This document shows, piece after piece, positions 26,224 to 35,192 of a DNA stretch of 38,096 bases. The stretch is from positions 17,120 to 55,215 of the forward strand of contig JABAQT010000012.1 in NCBI GenBank assembly GCA_019187195.1, given 5' to 3'. Source of the DNA: Bryobacteraceae bacterium (lineage in GTDB: Bacteria; Acidobacteriota; Terriglobia; Bryobacterales; Bryobacteraceae). Under the pieces are notes generated by a model, which was given only the letters and a program-made list of their open reading frames with translations, did no database searches and was not told the origin of the DNA. Each line of letters starts with the position of its first letter. The stretch's first letter is position 1. The translations under genes were made by a program, and so were the position numbers.

Positions 26224-27051
26224 TTTTCCGCCGCGCACGAGTTCATCGAGATCGTCGATCTTATCGATGAGCGTGTTGAGCCTCTTCGACAAACCCTGGA
26301 TTTCGCGTTCGGAACGGCGGTTCACCTCGAAATCCAGTTCGCCGCGCAGGCGGTCCTTGGCGTCCTGGCGGTTCTGGCTCATCATGATCACGGGCGCCTG
26401 AATCGCGGCCAGCATCGAGAGGAACAGATTGAGCAGGATGAATGGATAGGGATCCCAGGCGCGGCGATCGAGCGCCACATTCACCGCGGTGTAAACGATA
26501 AGGACGGCCAGAAAAGTGCTGATGAACGCCCACGAGCCTCCGAAACGGGCGACCGAATCGGCAATCTGGTCCGGGAGCGTGGTTCTTTCCTCGATGACTT
26601 CGTTCGGATTGCGCGTGCTGCGGATGCGGACCAACTGCTGCGAGGCGTGGAACTGGCGCCCGAGCACCGAAAGCATGTCCATTCCGGCCATGGGTTTGCG
26701 CTGCAGCAGAACGGCAATGTCGTTCGGTTCCACCTCGACGCAGACGGTCTCCTCGATGGCAAGGGCGGCGGTCTGATGGGGCGTTCCCTCCAACATGGAT
26801 GCGAAGCCGAAGAATTCACCAGCGGCGGGCTCGTCCACGATCACCTCCTGGTGGTCTTCATCGACGGTCGAGATCCGTACTTTCCCTGAAACCATGACAT
26901 AGGCTCGGCCGCCGAGGTCGCCGATCTTATAGATGCGCTGGCGCGGTGCGAACCGTTTCAGTTCCACCTGTCCGGCCAGCACGGCGGTCTCCTCCTCGTC
27001 GAGCAGGCCGAAGAGGGGGACCTGTCTGAGGACTTCCGGGTTACATGCCAT
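26218..27051 (-). CDS. Cyclic-nucleotide-binding domain fused to DUF1003
   Basis: A 277-residue protein. Residues about 8-125 form a CRP-type cNMP-binding domain (LFGLLDEEETAVLAGQVEL, then GGRAYVMVSGKVRIS, GEFFGFASMLEG, TAALAIEETVCVEV). The GE...R phosphate-binding arginine of true cAMP receptors is not clearly present (TPHQTAALA instead of RxA), so the ligand is uncertain. Residues about 150-250 form DUF1003, with two membrane segments (WAFISTFLAVLIVYTAVNVA, and LLNLFLSMLAAIQAPVIMM) and the conserved YPFILLNL and MSQNRQ. A C-terminal coiled coil ends the protein. It could be a membrane-bound sensor. It stands alone, tail-to-tail with the permease. Confidence 0.85.
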   Translation of the reverse strand: MACNPEVLRQVPLFGLLDEEETAVLAGQVELKRFAPRQRIYKIGDLGGRAYVMVSGKVRISTVDEDHQEVIVDEPAAGEFFGFASMLEGTPHQTAALAIEETVCVEVEPNDIAVLLQRKPMAGMDMLSVLGRQFHASQQLVRIRSTRNPNEVIEERTTLPDQIADSVARFGGSWAFISTFLAVLIVYTAVNVALDRRAWDPYPFILLNLFLSMLAAIQAPVIMMSQNRQDAKDRLRGELDFEVNRRSEREIQGLSKRLNTLIDKIDDLDELVRGGKS

Positions 27052-27137
27052 TCTCTCACCTCACCCTTTTGAGCATTCCACAAGCAGGCGGGGACGAACA
27101 AGAGAGGGACGGGAACCGGAGCGGGGGTGGGGCTTAT

Positions 27138-27212
<75 letters not shown>

Positions 27213-27435
27213 GGCAGTGTGGTTGAGTTCTCATTATGTCACAACTTGGCCGCGGCGGGCATTGTTCGCATTCGGAAATACACCGTGGCGCGGCGTGGAT
27301 CGAGATCCGGTCCAGCCTGTTCAACGGCTCACCGGGTTGTGTGAAGGTAGCGGTTGCGAAGACAGTTGACGCGTGTGTTACTCTGTTATGAGGAAAAGAC
27401 TGAAAGAATAGGAACGTGAGAGGTACGTATCTGTA

Positions 27436-27705
27436 ATGGCGCTGGCTGCTGAGTTGAAATCGCAGATCATTTCGAAGTACAAGGTCCACAAGAGCGACAC
27501 GGGCTCCCCCGAGGTGCAGGTGGCCATCCTGAGCCAGCGAATTGCGCAGCTCACCGGGCATTTCAAGTCCCATCAAAAGGACCATCACTCCCGGCTCGGT
27601 TTGTTGACGATGGTGGCTCGCCGCCGCCGGTTGCTCAAGTACCTGAAAAACAACTCCCCGGAGCGGTACAAAGAGCTGATCACCAGGCTGGGGATCCGGC
27701 GCTAG
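27436..27705 (+). CDS. rpsO: 30S ribosomal protein S15
   Basis: An 89-residue S15, the family's normal length, with the conserved [20 protein letters not shown] and the [20 protein letters not shown] region that binds 16S rRNA helices 20-22. It starts at ATG 27436 following GTGAGAGGTACG. In many bacteria rpsO precedes pnp, as here. Upstream, TTGACG (27366-27371) and TATGAG (27387-27392) could be a promoter, but the 15-base spacing is short. S15 often represses its own mRNA through a leader pseudoknot; I could not establish one here. Confidence 0.97.
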   Translation: MALAAELKSQIISKYKVHKSDTGSPEVQVAILSQRIAQLTGHFKSHQKDHHSRLGLLTMVARRRRLLKYLKNNSPERYKELITRLGIRR

Positions 27706-27819
27706 GCGTCACAGGCGGAGTTTCTTCCACCGCGGCCTCCCCGAGTGAGCGTTGTGCCATTCGGGTCTAAGTGGTGTAGTTAGTACGGCTGGTTCCTTCC
27801 AATCAGTCTTCCTGACTCT

Positions 27820-27835
27820 GCCGGAGCGATCCGGC
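27820..27835 (+). promoter_or_regulatory. Stable GNRA hairpin just upstream of pnp
   Basis: GCCGGA and TCCGGC form a perfect 6-bp stem closed by the tetraloop GCGA, ending 19 bases before the pnp ATG and just before its TTGGAGG ribosome-binding site. PNPase autoregulates through a leader hairpin in enterobacteria, so this position is suggestive. It could also be an attenuating or processing site in the rpsO-pnp transcript. Confidence 0.4.
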
Positions 27836-27854
27836 TAAAGTTGGAGGACTATTC

Positions 27855-29975
27855 ATGACACACACAGTTTCCGTGGACCTGGGCTCCCGGGTAATCACTT
27901 TTGAATCGGGGAAGCTGGCAAAGCAGGCAAACGGCGCAGTCGTCGTTCGCACCGGCGACTCCGTGGTGTTGGCCACGGCGTGCTCGAACGAGCAGCCAAG
28001 AGCCGGCGCGGCCTTTTTCCCGCTGACCGTCGACTATCGCGAGTATACGTATTCGGCGGGACGTTTCCCCGGAGGTTTCATCAAGCGCGAGGGCCGGCCG
28101 ACGGAGCGCGAGATCCTCACCAGCCGGCTGATCGACCGGCCGGTCCGTCCGCTCTTTCCCGAAGGCTACATGTGCGACACGCAGGTGATCGCTTTCGTGC
28201 TGTCGGCCGATCCGGTTCATGACCCGTCATCCCTCGCGGTCATGGGGAGCGCGGCCGCGCTGGCGATTTCCGATATTCCGTTCCATCACGTGCTCGCCGG
28301 CGTGCGGGTGGCGATGCTGAACGGCCAGATGATCGCCGAGCCGACCTACGAAGAGATCAAGGCCGCCGAATTTTCGATTGTGGTGGCCGGGACCGAGGAA
28401 GGCATCGTGATGGTGGAAGCCGGCGGAAAGGGCGTCACCGAGGACTCGGTGGTGGACTGCATCGAGTTCGGGCACGAATGCTGCAGGAAGATCATCGCGG
28501 GCATCCGGGAACTGATGGAGTTGTGCGGAAAGAAGAAGCGCGAATTTACGCCGGCTCCGGTCAACCAGGAGATGCTGGCTCAGATTACCGCCAAGTACCG
28601 CGAGGAACTCACGGACGCTTCGAACACGGAAAAGTACGCCAAGATCGAGAGCTATAAGAAGATCGCGGCGCTGCACGACGCCTGTAAGGCGGACTATCCC
28701 GAAGAGCAGCAGGAAGAGGCGGGAAAGCTGTTCGATCATCTAAAGGAGCGGATCTTCCGCGACGAGATGCTGATCGCGCGGCGGCGTCCGGATGGGCGCT
28801 CCTTCGACGAAATCCGGAGAATCGACATCGAAGTGGGCATTCTTCCCCGCACGCACGGTTCGGCGCTGTTCACACGGGGCGAGACGCAGGCGCTGGTGAC
28901 GACCACGCTCGGCACCAAGGACGACGAGCAGCGGATGGAACTGTTGAGCGAAGGAGAAGTGTCGAAGCGGTTCATGCTGCACTACAACTTCCCACCGTTC
29001 AGCGTGGGCGAGGTCGGGTTCCTGCGCGGAGCGGGTCGGCGCGAGATCGGACACGGCGCTCTCGCCGAGCGGGCGCTCTCGCCGGTGGTCCCTCCCGAAT
29101 CGGCGTTTCCTTACACGCTGCGATGCGTGAGCGACATTCTCGAGTCGAACGGGTCGAGTTCGATGGCGACGGTGTGCGGCGGCACGCTCTCGATGATGGA
29201 CGCCGGCGTGCCGGTTGCGGCTCCCGTGGCGGGCATTGCGATGGGGCTGGTGATCGAGGACGGCAAGTACGCGATCCTGACCGACATCGCAGGCGCGGAA
29301 GATCATTACGGCGACATGGATTTCAAGGTGGCCGGAACACGCGAGGGCGTGACGGCGCTGCAGATGGACATCAAGGTGACCAAGGTCACCACCGCCATCA
29401 TGCGTGAGGCTCTGGCGCAGGCGCGCAAGGCTCGCATCGAGATTCTGGACAAGATGGTGGCGGTGCTGGCGGCGCCGCGCAAGGAGCTTTCGCGCCACGC
29501 GCCGATGATTCACACAATGACGATTCCCACCGACAAGATTCGCGAACTGATCGGGCCGGGCGGGAAGATGATCCGCAGCATTATCGACCAGACCGGTGTG
29601 AAGATCGACGTGAGCGACGACGGAACGGTGAACATTTTCGCTACCAACCAGGATTCGGCCAACAGGGCTATTCAGATGGTGAGCGACATCGCGGCCGTCG
29701 CCGAAGTGGGCAAAACGTACCTCGGCAAGGTGGTTCGGTTGGTGGACTTTGGGGCATTCGTCGAGATCTTCCCGGGAACCGACGGCCTGCTGCATATCAG
29801 CGAGATTTCGGAAAACCGCATCAAGAACGTGCGGGATGAGTTGAAGGAGGGCGACCAGATTCTGGTAAGAGTGCTGGCGCTCGAGGGCAACAAGATCAAG
29901 CTGAGCCGGAAGGCAGTGTTGCGCGAGCAGCGTGACAAGCTGGCCAAGGGAGCAGGGCCCGAAAAGCACAAGTAA
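27855..29975 (+). CDS. pnp: Polyribonucleotide nucleotidyltransferase (PNPase)
   Basis: A 706-residue 3'-5' phosphorolytic exoribonuclease, a trimer in RNA decay and the degradosome. The order is the first RNase PH domain (about 10-145, with GFIKREGRPTEREILTSRLI), the helical domain (about 150-300), the second RNase PH domain (about 315-545, with RTHGSALFTRGETQALVTTT and the catalytic-region MDFKVAGTREGVTALQMDIK), a KH domain (about 556-615, IRELIGPGGKMIRSII) and an S1 domain (about 622-692, GKVVRLVDFGAFVEIFPGTD). The start ATG has TTGGAGGA seven bases upstream. The length is normal for the family. It follows rpsO by 149 bases. Confidence 0.97.
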   Translation: MTHTVSVDLGSRVITFESGKLAKQANGAVVVRTGDSVVLATACSNEQPRAGAAFFPLTVDYREYTYSAGRFPGGFIKREGRPTEREILTSRLIDRPVRPLFPEGYMCDTQVIAFVLSADPVHDPSSLAVMGSAAALAISDIPFHHVLAGVRVAMLNGQMIAEPTYEEIKAAEFSIVVAGTEEGIVMVEAGGKGVTEDSVVDCIEFGHECCRKIIAGIRELMELCGKKKREFTPAPVNQEMLAQITAKYREELTDASNTEKYAKIESYKKIAALHDACKADYPEEQQEEAGKLFDHLKERIFRDEMLIARRRPDGRSFDEIRRIDIEVGILPRTHGSALFTRGETQALVTTTLGTKDDEQRMELLSEGEVSKRFMLHYNFPPFSVGEVGFLRGAGRREIGHGALAERALSPVVPPESAFPYTLRCVSDILESNGSSSMATVCGGTLSMMDAGVPVAAPVAGIAMGLVIEDGKYAILTDIAGAEDHYGDMDFKVAGTREGVTALQMDIKVTKVTTAIMREALAQARKARIEILDKMVAVLAAPRKELSRHAPMIHTMTIPTDKIRELIGPGGKMIRSIIDQTGVKIDVSDDGTVNIFATNQDSANRAIQMVSDIAAVAEVGKTYLGKVVRLVDFGAFVEIFPGTDGLLHISEISENRIKNVRDELKEGDQILVRVLALEGNKIKLSRKAVLREQRDKLAKGAGPEKHK

Positions 29976-29998
29976 ACAGGCTGGCATTCTTCTGTATA

Positions 29999-30047
29999 AG
30001 GGCGTATGTGGCTTATCCTGAAAAGGATGAATCATACGCCCTTTCGT
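29999..30047 (+). terminator. Perfect 10-bp inverted repeat after pnp, overlapping the SDR start
   Basis: AGGGCGTATG (29999-30008) is perfectly repeated in inverse as CATACGCCCT (30033-30042), with an inner stem ATCC/GGAT (30015-30018 with 30025-30028), and TTTCG follows. It starts 24 bases after the pnp stop and looks like a terminator. It also covers both possible ATG starts (30006 and 30027) of the next gene, so it may instead control SDR translation. Confidence 0.5.
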
Positions 30048-30779
30048 CTTGATAACCGCATTGCTCTTGTAACCGGCGGCGCCAGCGGGATTGGTGAAGC
30101 CACGTGCCGGGTGCTGGCTGCCGCCGGCGCAAGCGTGATTATTGCGGACCTGAATCTTCCCGCGGCGGAGAAGCTGGCCGGGGAACTCAAGGGAGCGCGC
30201 GCCATACAGTGTGACATTACGAGCGCGGAGTCGGTGGAACGAATGTTCTCGGCATTGGAGAGACTCGACATTCTGGTGAACAACGCGGGCATCGGACATG
30301 TGGGGAACATCGAGGAGACGTCGCTCGATGATTTTCAACGTCTGTTCCGCGTGAATGTGGAGGGGTTGTTTCTGGTGACTAAGGCGGCCGTTCCGCTGCT
30401 GATCGCCTCCCGTGGCAACATTGTCAACATCGGGTCCGTGGCGGGTCTGATCGGCGTCAAGAAGCGGTTTGGCTACTGCGCCACGAAAGGCGCGGTGGTG
30501 ATGATCACCAGGCAACTGGCGGTGGACTATCCGGTCGAGTTCCGGGTGAACTGCATCTGTCCGGGGACCGTGGAGACGCCGTTTGTGGAGGGATACCTCG
30601 AGAAGTACCACAAGCATGAAAAGGAGAAGGTGCGGGCGGAGATCAACGCGCGGCAGCCGATCGGGAGAATGGGAAAACCCGAGGAGATCGCGCATCTGGC
30701 GCTTTATCTTTGCTCGGATGAGGCCGGTTTCATGAACGGATCGGTGGTAACGATTGACGGTGGATGGACAGCGGCTTGA
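30027..30779 (+). CDS. Short-chain dehydrogenase/reductase
   Basis: A classical SDR of about 250 residues with the NAD(P) loop TGGASGIG (around 16-23), NNAG (around 84-87), catalytic Ser in VNIGSVAG, YCATK as the YxxxK motif, and CPGTVETPF after it. An acidic residue after beta-2 (IIADLN) suggests NAD(H) preference. I chose ATG 30027 (MNHTPFRLDNRIALVTGG), which gives the usual N-terminal length; ATG 30006 would add seven residues and has an AAGGG close upstream. Neither start has an ideal ribosome-binding site, and both lie in the inverted repeat at 29999-30042. The C-terminal SVVTIDGGW is typical. Substrate unknown; sugar or hydroxy-acid oxidation is common in this subgroup. Confidence 0.88.
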   Translation: MNHTPFRLDNRIALVTGGASGIGEATCRVLAAAGASVIIADLNLPAAEKLAGELKGARAIQCDITSAESVERMFSALERLDILVNNAGIGHVGNIEETSLDDFQRLFRVNVEGLFLVTKAAVPLLIASRGNIVNIGSVAGLIGVKKRFGYCATKGAVVMITRQLAVDYPVEFRVNCICPGTVETPFVEGYLEKYHKHEKEKVRAEINARQPIGRMGKPEEIAHLALYLCSDEAGFMNGSVVTIDGGWTAA

Positions 30780-30876
30780 CGAAACGGCGCCCTAGTGCTG
30801 AGAATACTAGGTGTAGTTATCGTGAGCGACATCTTCAGCATAGCGTCCAATGTGACGATAGGAAATATGAGGTGGC

Positions 30877-32118
30877 ATGCAGCCTAAGACATTCCTCCGT
30901 CTCTTTCTGATCCTGATTCTCGCCAGTCTGGCTTCGAGTCAGGCCGCCTTCTCCGCGACATCGGTGAAGAAAAAGAAAAAGACAGCGGCAACGCATGTGA
31001 AGAAGCCCGCCGTGGCGAAGAGTTCACGCACCGTCCGGGCGAGAGCCAGAACAACTCGAAGCACCCGCTACCGGTCGAGTCTGGTGTCCGCGGCCAGCTA
31101 CCGCCGGACGGCCGCGGCTCCCCTCATCAAGGGCGGACCGTGGCGGGAGCCGACGTTCGCCGATTCCGCTGAAGGCGACTGGACAGAGGGAGAAGATCCC
31201 CAGGTGAGGAAGGCGGCGGTTGAGGCGCTGGGACCGTACAACGGAACCGTGGCCGTGGTGGACCCCTACACCGGCCGCGTGCTTGCGCTCGTGAACCAGA
31301 AACTGGCCCTCAAGAGCGGATTCCAGCCCTGCTCGACGATCAAAGTGGTGGCGGCGCTGGCGGCGTTGAGCGAAGGTGTGATCGAGCGCGACACGGCGAT
31401 CCGTATTGGCCGCCGCACCACGTTCGATCTGACCAACGCGCTTGCCGTCTCCAATAACGCTTATTTTGCCGCATTGGGGAACAAACTCGGATTCGACAGG
31501 GTTTCCTACTACGCCCGGTTGTTCGGCCTGGGAGAACGGGCAGGCCTGAATATCGATGGAGAACAACCCGGGTTGCTTCCACAGGCTCCTCCCGACGGAG
31601 GCGTGGGGATGATGACCAGTTTCGGGTCCGGCATCTCGCTGACCCCTCTCGAACTCGCTTCGTTGCTTTCGGCGATCGCCAATGGAGGCACGTTGTACTA
31701 CCTCCAGCATCCTCGCTCGAGCGAGGAGGTTGCGAACTTCGTTCCACGGGTCAAGCGGCGCCTCGACATCCAGCAGTGGATCCCCGAAGTGAAGCCGGGG
31801 ATGATGGGCGCGGTCGAGTATGGAACCGCGCGTAGGGCGGGGGTTAATAATTCCGAAACGATCCTGGGCAAGACGGGGACCTGCACGGACCAGAGAACTC
31901 CGACGCACCTCGGCTGGTTCGGTTCGTTCAACGATGTGGGACGCAACAAACTGGTGGTGGTGGTTCTGCTGACGGGCGGAAGGCCGGTGAACGGGCCGGT
32001 GGCGTCGGGGGTTGCGGGGGCGGTGTACCGTCACCTGTCGCAGCAGGACTATTTCGCACACTCACGGCCGATCTCGCCGTCAGCCCTTGTTTCCACCCAG
32101 ATCTGCTGCGCCCGCTGA
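30877..32118 (+). CDS. Penicillin-binding-protein-type transpeptidase, single domain
   Basis: A 413-residue exported serine acyltransferase of the penicillin-binding fold. A signal peptide or anchor ([20 protein letters not shown]) is followed by a Lys/Arg-rich segment (about 30-70, with KKKKK) that could bind anionic wall polymers or the membrane. The three active-site motifs are present: STIK (residues 153-156), SNN (192-194) and KTG (332-334). The fold fits the transpeptidase domain of class B PBPs or class D beta-lactamase relatives, but there is no N-terminal dimerisation or glycosyltransferase domain, so a peptidoglycan-modifying or lactam-interacting accessory role is likely. GAGGT lies four bases before the ATG. 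The 3' end overlaps the convergent obgE by 39 bases. Confidence 0.82.
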   Translation: MQPKTFLRLFLILILASLASSQAAFSATSVKKKKKTAATHVKKPAVAKSSRTVRARARTTRSTRYRSSLVSAASYRRTAAAPLIKGGPWREPTFADSAEGDWTEGEDPQVRKAAVEALGPYNGTVAVVDPYTGRVLALVNQKLALKSGFQPCSTIKVVAALAALSEGVIERDTAIRIGRRTTFDLTNALAVSNNAYFAALGNKLGFDRVSYYARLFGLGERAGLNIDGEQPGLLPQAPPDGGVGMMTSFGSGISLTPLELASLLSAIANGGTLYYLQHPRSSEEVANFVPRVKRRLDIQQWIPEVKPGMMGAVEYGTARRAGVNNSETILGKTGTCTDQRTPTHLGWFGSFNDVGRNKLVVVVLLTGGRPVNGPVASGVAGAVYRHLSQQDYFAHSRPISPSALVSTQICCAR

Positions 32119-33117
32119 AGGTTCCCTGAATACCCGCTCGCCGATTGCGAACAGCAGATCCTGAAGTCCCGCTCCGGTCACGCTCGAGAGTTTGTAGAAA
32201 GGCATTTTTCTTCGGACGACCGCACGGCGGAGCCGTTGGACCCGTGAAGGGTCCTGGGAAACATCCATCTTGGCGGCCACAACCAGCATCGGCTTTTGGA
32301 CGAGTGTGCCGCTGAAGCTCTCGAGTTCCTTGAGGATGGTCTTGAAATCCCGCACCGGATCGCGGCCGGAGTATTCCGAGACATCCACCAGGTGGACGAG
32401 AAGCTTGGTGCGTTCGATGTGGCGCAGGAACTGAATGCCGAGACCAGCGCCCTCATGCGCTCCTTCGATAAGGCCGGGAATATCGGCGACGACGAACGTG
32501 CGGTCGCCCGGCATGCTTACCACGCCGAGATTCGGTTCGAGAGTGGTGAAGGGGTAGTCGGCAATCTTTGGGCGAGCGGCGGAAATGCGCGAGATGAGAG
32601 TGGATTTTCCGGCGTTGGGGAACCCCACCAGACCGACATCGGCGAGGAGTTTCAACTCGAGCCTCAGATGCCGCTCCTCGCCCGGGCGGCCCATTTCGTG
32701 TTCCGTCGGGGCCTGATGCGTGGGGGTGGCAAAGTGCTGGTTGCCGCGTCCTCCACGTCCTCCGCGCGCGACCAGAAACTTCTCTCCGGGAATTGTGAAA
32801 TCGTGGAGGATCTCGCCGGTGTCCTCGTCGTGGACGACGGTGCCCACAGGGACAGGCAGTTCGATGGAATCGCCGTCGCGGCCCGTGCGGTTACTGCCCT
32901 CGCCGTGACGCCCGCGTCCGGCCTTGTGCTCGGGATTATAGCGGAAGTGCAACAGCGTGTTGTAGTGGGGATTCGAAACCAGGAACAGGTCGCCGCCACG
33001 GCCACCATCCCCGCCGCTTGGACCGCCCTTGGGGACGTACTTCTCCCGGCGAAAGGCCACACAACCGTTCCCGCCGTCCCCGGCCTTCACATAAACTCTG
33101 ACTTCATCAATGAACAT
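32080..33117 (-). CDS. obgE: GTPase ObgE/CgtA
   Basis: An essential-type ribosome-associated GTPase of 345 residues. The glycine-rich Obg fold (residues 1-158, with [14 protein letters not shown] and [14 protein letters not shown]) precedes the G domain: G1 GFPNAGKS (165-172), G2 in PFTTLEP, G3 DIPG (212-215), G5 SSVTGAG (311-317). The G4 motif reads AKMD (282-285) instead of NKxD, so the Asn that usually contacts guanine is Ala. The C-terminal Obg extension is short, about 20 residues. It is the third gene of the rplU-rpmA-obgE set. The last 39 bases overlap the convergent transpeptidase gene. Confidence 0.95.
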   Translation of the reverse strand: MFIDEVRVYVKAGDGGNGCVAFRREKYVPKGGPSGGDGGRGGDLFLVSNPHYNTLLHFRYNPEHKAGRGRHGEGSNRTGRDGDSIELPVPVGTVVHDEDTGEILHDFTIPGEKFLVARGGRGGRGNQHFATPTHQAPTEHEMGRPGEERHLRLELKLLADVGLVGFPNAGKSTLISRISAARPKIADYPFTTLEPNLGVVSMPGDRTFVVADIPGLIEGAHEGAGLGIQFLRHIERTKLLVHLVDVSEYSGRDPVRDFKTILKELESFSGTLVQKPMLVVAAKMDVSQDPSRVQRLRRAVVRRKMPFYKLSSVTGAGLQDLLFAIGERVFREPSAGAADLGGNKG

Positions 33118-33179
33118 GGGAGAAAAGCGGTTGCGGGAGCCTGGCGGCTCTCAGGCCGGACGGACACGGAGCGGACGGA

Positions 33180-33449
33180 TCAGGCAGAGATCGAATCGGC
33201 TGCCTTGATGCTAATGAACTTCCCCATGCGGCCGCGGTCACGGAACTCGACATAGCCGGGAACCTTGGCAAACAGGGTGTCGTCCTTGCCGCGTCCGACG
33301 TTCTCCCCAGGTTTGAAAGGCGTGCCCCGCTGGCGGACGAGGATCGAGCCACCCGTGACTAACTGGCCGCCAAAGGCTTTGACACCGAGCCGTTGTGCAT
33401 TGGAATCCCGGCCGTTCTTCGAACTGCCTAACCCTTTCTTATGTGCCAT
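33180..33449 (-). CDS. rpmA: 50S ribosomal protein L27
   Basis: An 89-residue L27 with the conserved start [20 protein letters not shown] and [16 protein letters not shown] in the core. Its N-terminal tail reaches the peptidyl transferase centre. It begins directly at Ala-His-Lys, so no Firmicutes-style cleaved extension is present. It sits 26 bases after rplU and 62 before obgE. Confidence 0.97.
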   Translation of the reverse strand: MAHKKGLGSSKNGRDSNAQRLGVKAFGGQLVTGGSILVRQRGTPFKPGENVGRGKDDTLFAKVPGYVEFRDRGRMGKFISIKAADSISA

Positions 33450-33475
33450 ATGCTAACTCCTTACCATGCCGGGTT

Positions 33476-33787
33476 TCAGAATACGATCTCATTGATGGCT
33501 ACGGCGGTGAGATTCTGCCGGTGGCCGATGGTGCGCTTGTACTGCTTCTTGCGCTTGAATTTGAAAACAATCACTTTGTCGCCGCGCAACTGGGTTTGGA
33601 TGGTTCCACGCACACGCGCCGCCGCGGCTTGCGGCCCGGCGAGCAGTTGTTGGGATTCGTTCGAGACGGCGAGCACGCGCTCGAATTCAACAGCCGAGCC
33701 GGCGTCTCCCTCGATCTTTTCAACTTGAATGACATCGCCGGGGGACACACGGTATTGCTTCCCGCCCGTTTCGATCACTGCGTACAT
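33476..33787 (-). CDS. rplU: 50S ribosomal protein L21
   Basis: A 103-residue L21, the normal length, starting [14 protein letters not shown] with [16 protein letters not shown], the 23S rRNA-binding stretch, near the C-terminus. It is the first gene of the conserved rplU-rpmA-obgE operon, with a good candidate promoter about 90 bases upstream and AGGTTTCCT-like bases before the ATG. Confidence 0.97.
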   Translation of the reverse strand: MYAVIETGGKQYRVSPGDVIQVEKIEGDAGSAVEFERVLAVSNESQQLLAGPQAAAARVRGTIQTQLRGDKVIVFKFKRKKQYKRTIGHRQNLTAVAINEIVF

Positions 33788-33876
33788 AGGAAACCTCGGT
33801 TTCTTGGCGTAGATTTGGGAGGCTGGAAGAGAGGGGAGGCACTAGGCCGGAGCGCCTTCATCCGCCACAATCCACT

Positions 33877-33905
33877 AGTTTACTACAGCAGAGCGGGATT
33901 GTCAC
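33877..33905 (-). promoter_or_regulatory. Candidate sigma70 promoter of rplU-rpmA-obgE
   Basis: On the minus strand, GTGACA (33905-33900, five of six matches to TTGACA) and TAAACT (33882-33877, four of six to TATAAT) are separated by exactly 17 bases. The leader to rplU would be about 80 bases. It also shows that host sequence reaches at least 33905, which limits where the mobile island can begin. The rest of the 202-base gap to 33989 shows no gene. Confidence 0.5.
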
Positions 33906-33989
33906 ACAGAAGAATTTGCTTCAATTTGCGGGTGCAGGACAAGAGAGTTACGACAACCGACGGAGTGGGCGTCACTAGGCGACACTCTT

Positions 33990-34589
33990 ATGGCTGTATA
34001 TACCGTAAGACAGATTATGCCTAATTCTTCGCCCCTCTCTGCTCCCGCTGCCGATCTCGCCCAGCATCTGGCTGATCCCCGGCCGATGCGGCGTGGTTCT
34101 GTCGGCGAACGTTTCATGAAGTGCTCCAAGCCAAACTGCGCTTGCGCCACCGACCCCGACGCCCGCCATGGGCCCCGCTACTCGCTGACCTCCACCGTGC
34201 GCGGCAAGACCCAGTCCCGATACCTGTCTGCCGAGCAAGCCGAGGTGGCCCGAGAGCAGATTGAAGCCGGCAAGCAGTTTCAGCACCACGTCGATCGCTA
34301 TTGGGAGGTCTGTCAACAGTGGGCAGATCAACAGTTGGATGGACCGCCAGCCGCTACGACGACCGCCGAGGCGGTCAAAGATGGTTCGGAGTCTCCCGGC
34401 ATCCAGCCCCTGAACGCGCTGACGGCATCCATGACCAGCTTCCAGGAAAGTAGCTTGTCCTCCGATGGAATCATACGCAAGAGCCGCGAAAACGGTAAAC
34501 CCGAGGTACCCGATCAGAGAAGGGAACGGAACGCGGGAAAGCCCATCTGGCGCGCGGTTCGTGATTGGCGAGACGAACACACCTGGTAA
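33990..34589 (+). CDS. DUF6788-like protein, transposon-associated, tail possibly foreign
   Basis: A 199-residue reading frame. Residues about 33-115 match the DUF6788 pattern: RGSVGERFMKCSKPNCACAT with a C-x5-C-x-C metal-like cluster, HGPRYSLTSTVRGKTQSRYL, then an EQIEAGKQF helix. Such small proteins usually sit just upstream of transposase genes and may bind DNA. No transposase follows here. The tail after about residue 125 does not look like the domain, and codon use changes, so a rearrangement probably joined unrelated sequence. No convincing ribosome-binding site precedes ATG 33990 or 34017. It is probably a remnant of an insertion element; function unknown. Confidence 0.5.
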   Translation: MAVYTVRQIMPNSSPLSAPAADLAQHLADPRPMRRGSVGERFMKCSKPNCACATDPDARHGPRYSLTSTVRGKTQSRYLSAEQAEVAREQIEAGKQFQHHVDRYWEVCQQWADQQLDGPPAATTTAEAVKDGSESPGIQPLNALTASMTSFQESSLSSDGIIRKSRENGKPEVPDQRRERNAGKPIWRAVRDWRDEHTW

Positions 34590-34859
34590 ACAGGCGTCAG
34601 GACTCGTAGGTTTCCGGGCGATGGAAACGATTTGACGGAGCACTCTCTGGGCGGAGAAACGGCCGGGCGAGAAATAAGCCGTCAGAGACGAGAAATGCGC
34701 CGCCTCGGCTCGCGTCATGCCTCTCTGGAGATTGAGGACGCAGAATGCCGGAGCGGCGCAAATCGTTGGTTTTCTTTGGAATGTTCGGCGGGATCGTGCA
34801 GACGCGCGAGTGGTGCCGGTATCAACTACTGAGGATGATCGGTTCGGAGGGAAAATGAA
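34590..34859 (+). other. Unassigned stretch of the mobile island
   Basis: No recognisable gene. A 37-residue open frame (34745-34858, starting MPERRKSLVFFGMFGG) has no family I know and no upstream ribosome-binding site. The stretch joins the DUF6788 remnant to the istB fragment and ends with GGAGGGAAAATGAA directly before the istB-homologous bases. It may be the end of whatever element interrupted istB, but I find no matching inverted repeat at the other junction (37892). Confidence 0.4.
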
Positions 34860-35156
34860 TTGGCTCGCTTTGAAGGACTAATCATTGACGATCTGGGCTA
34901 CATCCAGCAGAGCCGCGATGACATGGAGGTGGTATTCACGTTATTGGCGGAACGGTACGAGCGGGGCAGCGTGCTGATGACCAGCAATCTGCCGTTCTCG
35001 AAGTGGGAAGGGATCTTCAAGGATGCCATGATGACGGCCGCAGCCATCGACCGGCTGGTGCACCACAGCGTGATCATCGAGCTGAACATTCCGAGCTATC
35101 GGGAAGAGGAGGCCAAGAAGAAACAGCAAGCCGAGAGTCAGACGGCGCAGGAATGA
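34860..35156 (+). pseudogene. istB: istB fragment, C-terminal half (IS21 ATPase helper)
   Basis: The 98-residue frame reads LARFEGLIIDDLGYIQQSRDD and continues to the normal IstB end. It holds the Walker B region (LIIDDLGY), sensor-like MTSNLPFSKW, and the conserved AAIDRLVHH. IstB is the AAA+ ATPase that directs the IstA transposase to its target. The first ~164 residues, including Walker A, are absent here and occur instead at 37399-37891. The TTG at 34860 with GGAGGG nearby could start translation by chance. A non-functional fragment. Confidence 0.85.
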
Positions 35157-35192
35157 AAGCAGAAGCGGCGGTGCGAAAACACGGAGCCGGGG

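Noticed and set aside
28740..30695. 651-codon minus-strand frame opposite pnp and the SDR gene
   Set aside because: His/Arg/Leu-rich translation without domains, antisense to PNPase and the SDR.
33975..34718. 247-codon minus-strand frame across the DUF6788 gene
   Set aside because: Half of it is the shadow of the DUF6788 domain. The other half (SLIGYLGFTVFAALAYDS) looks somewhat protein-like, but I could not place it in any family.
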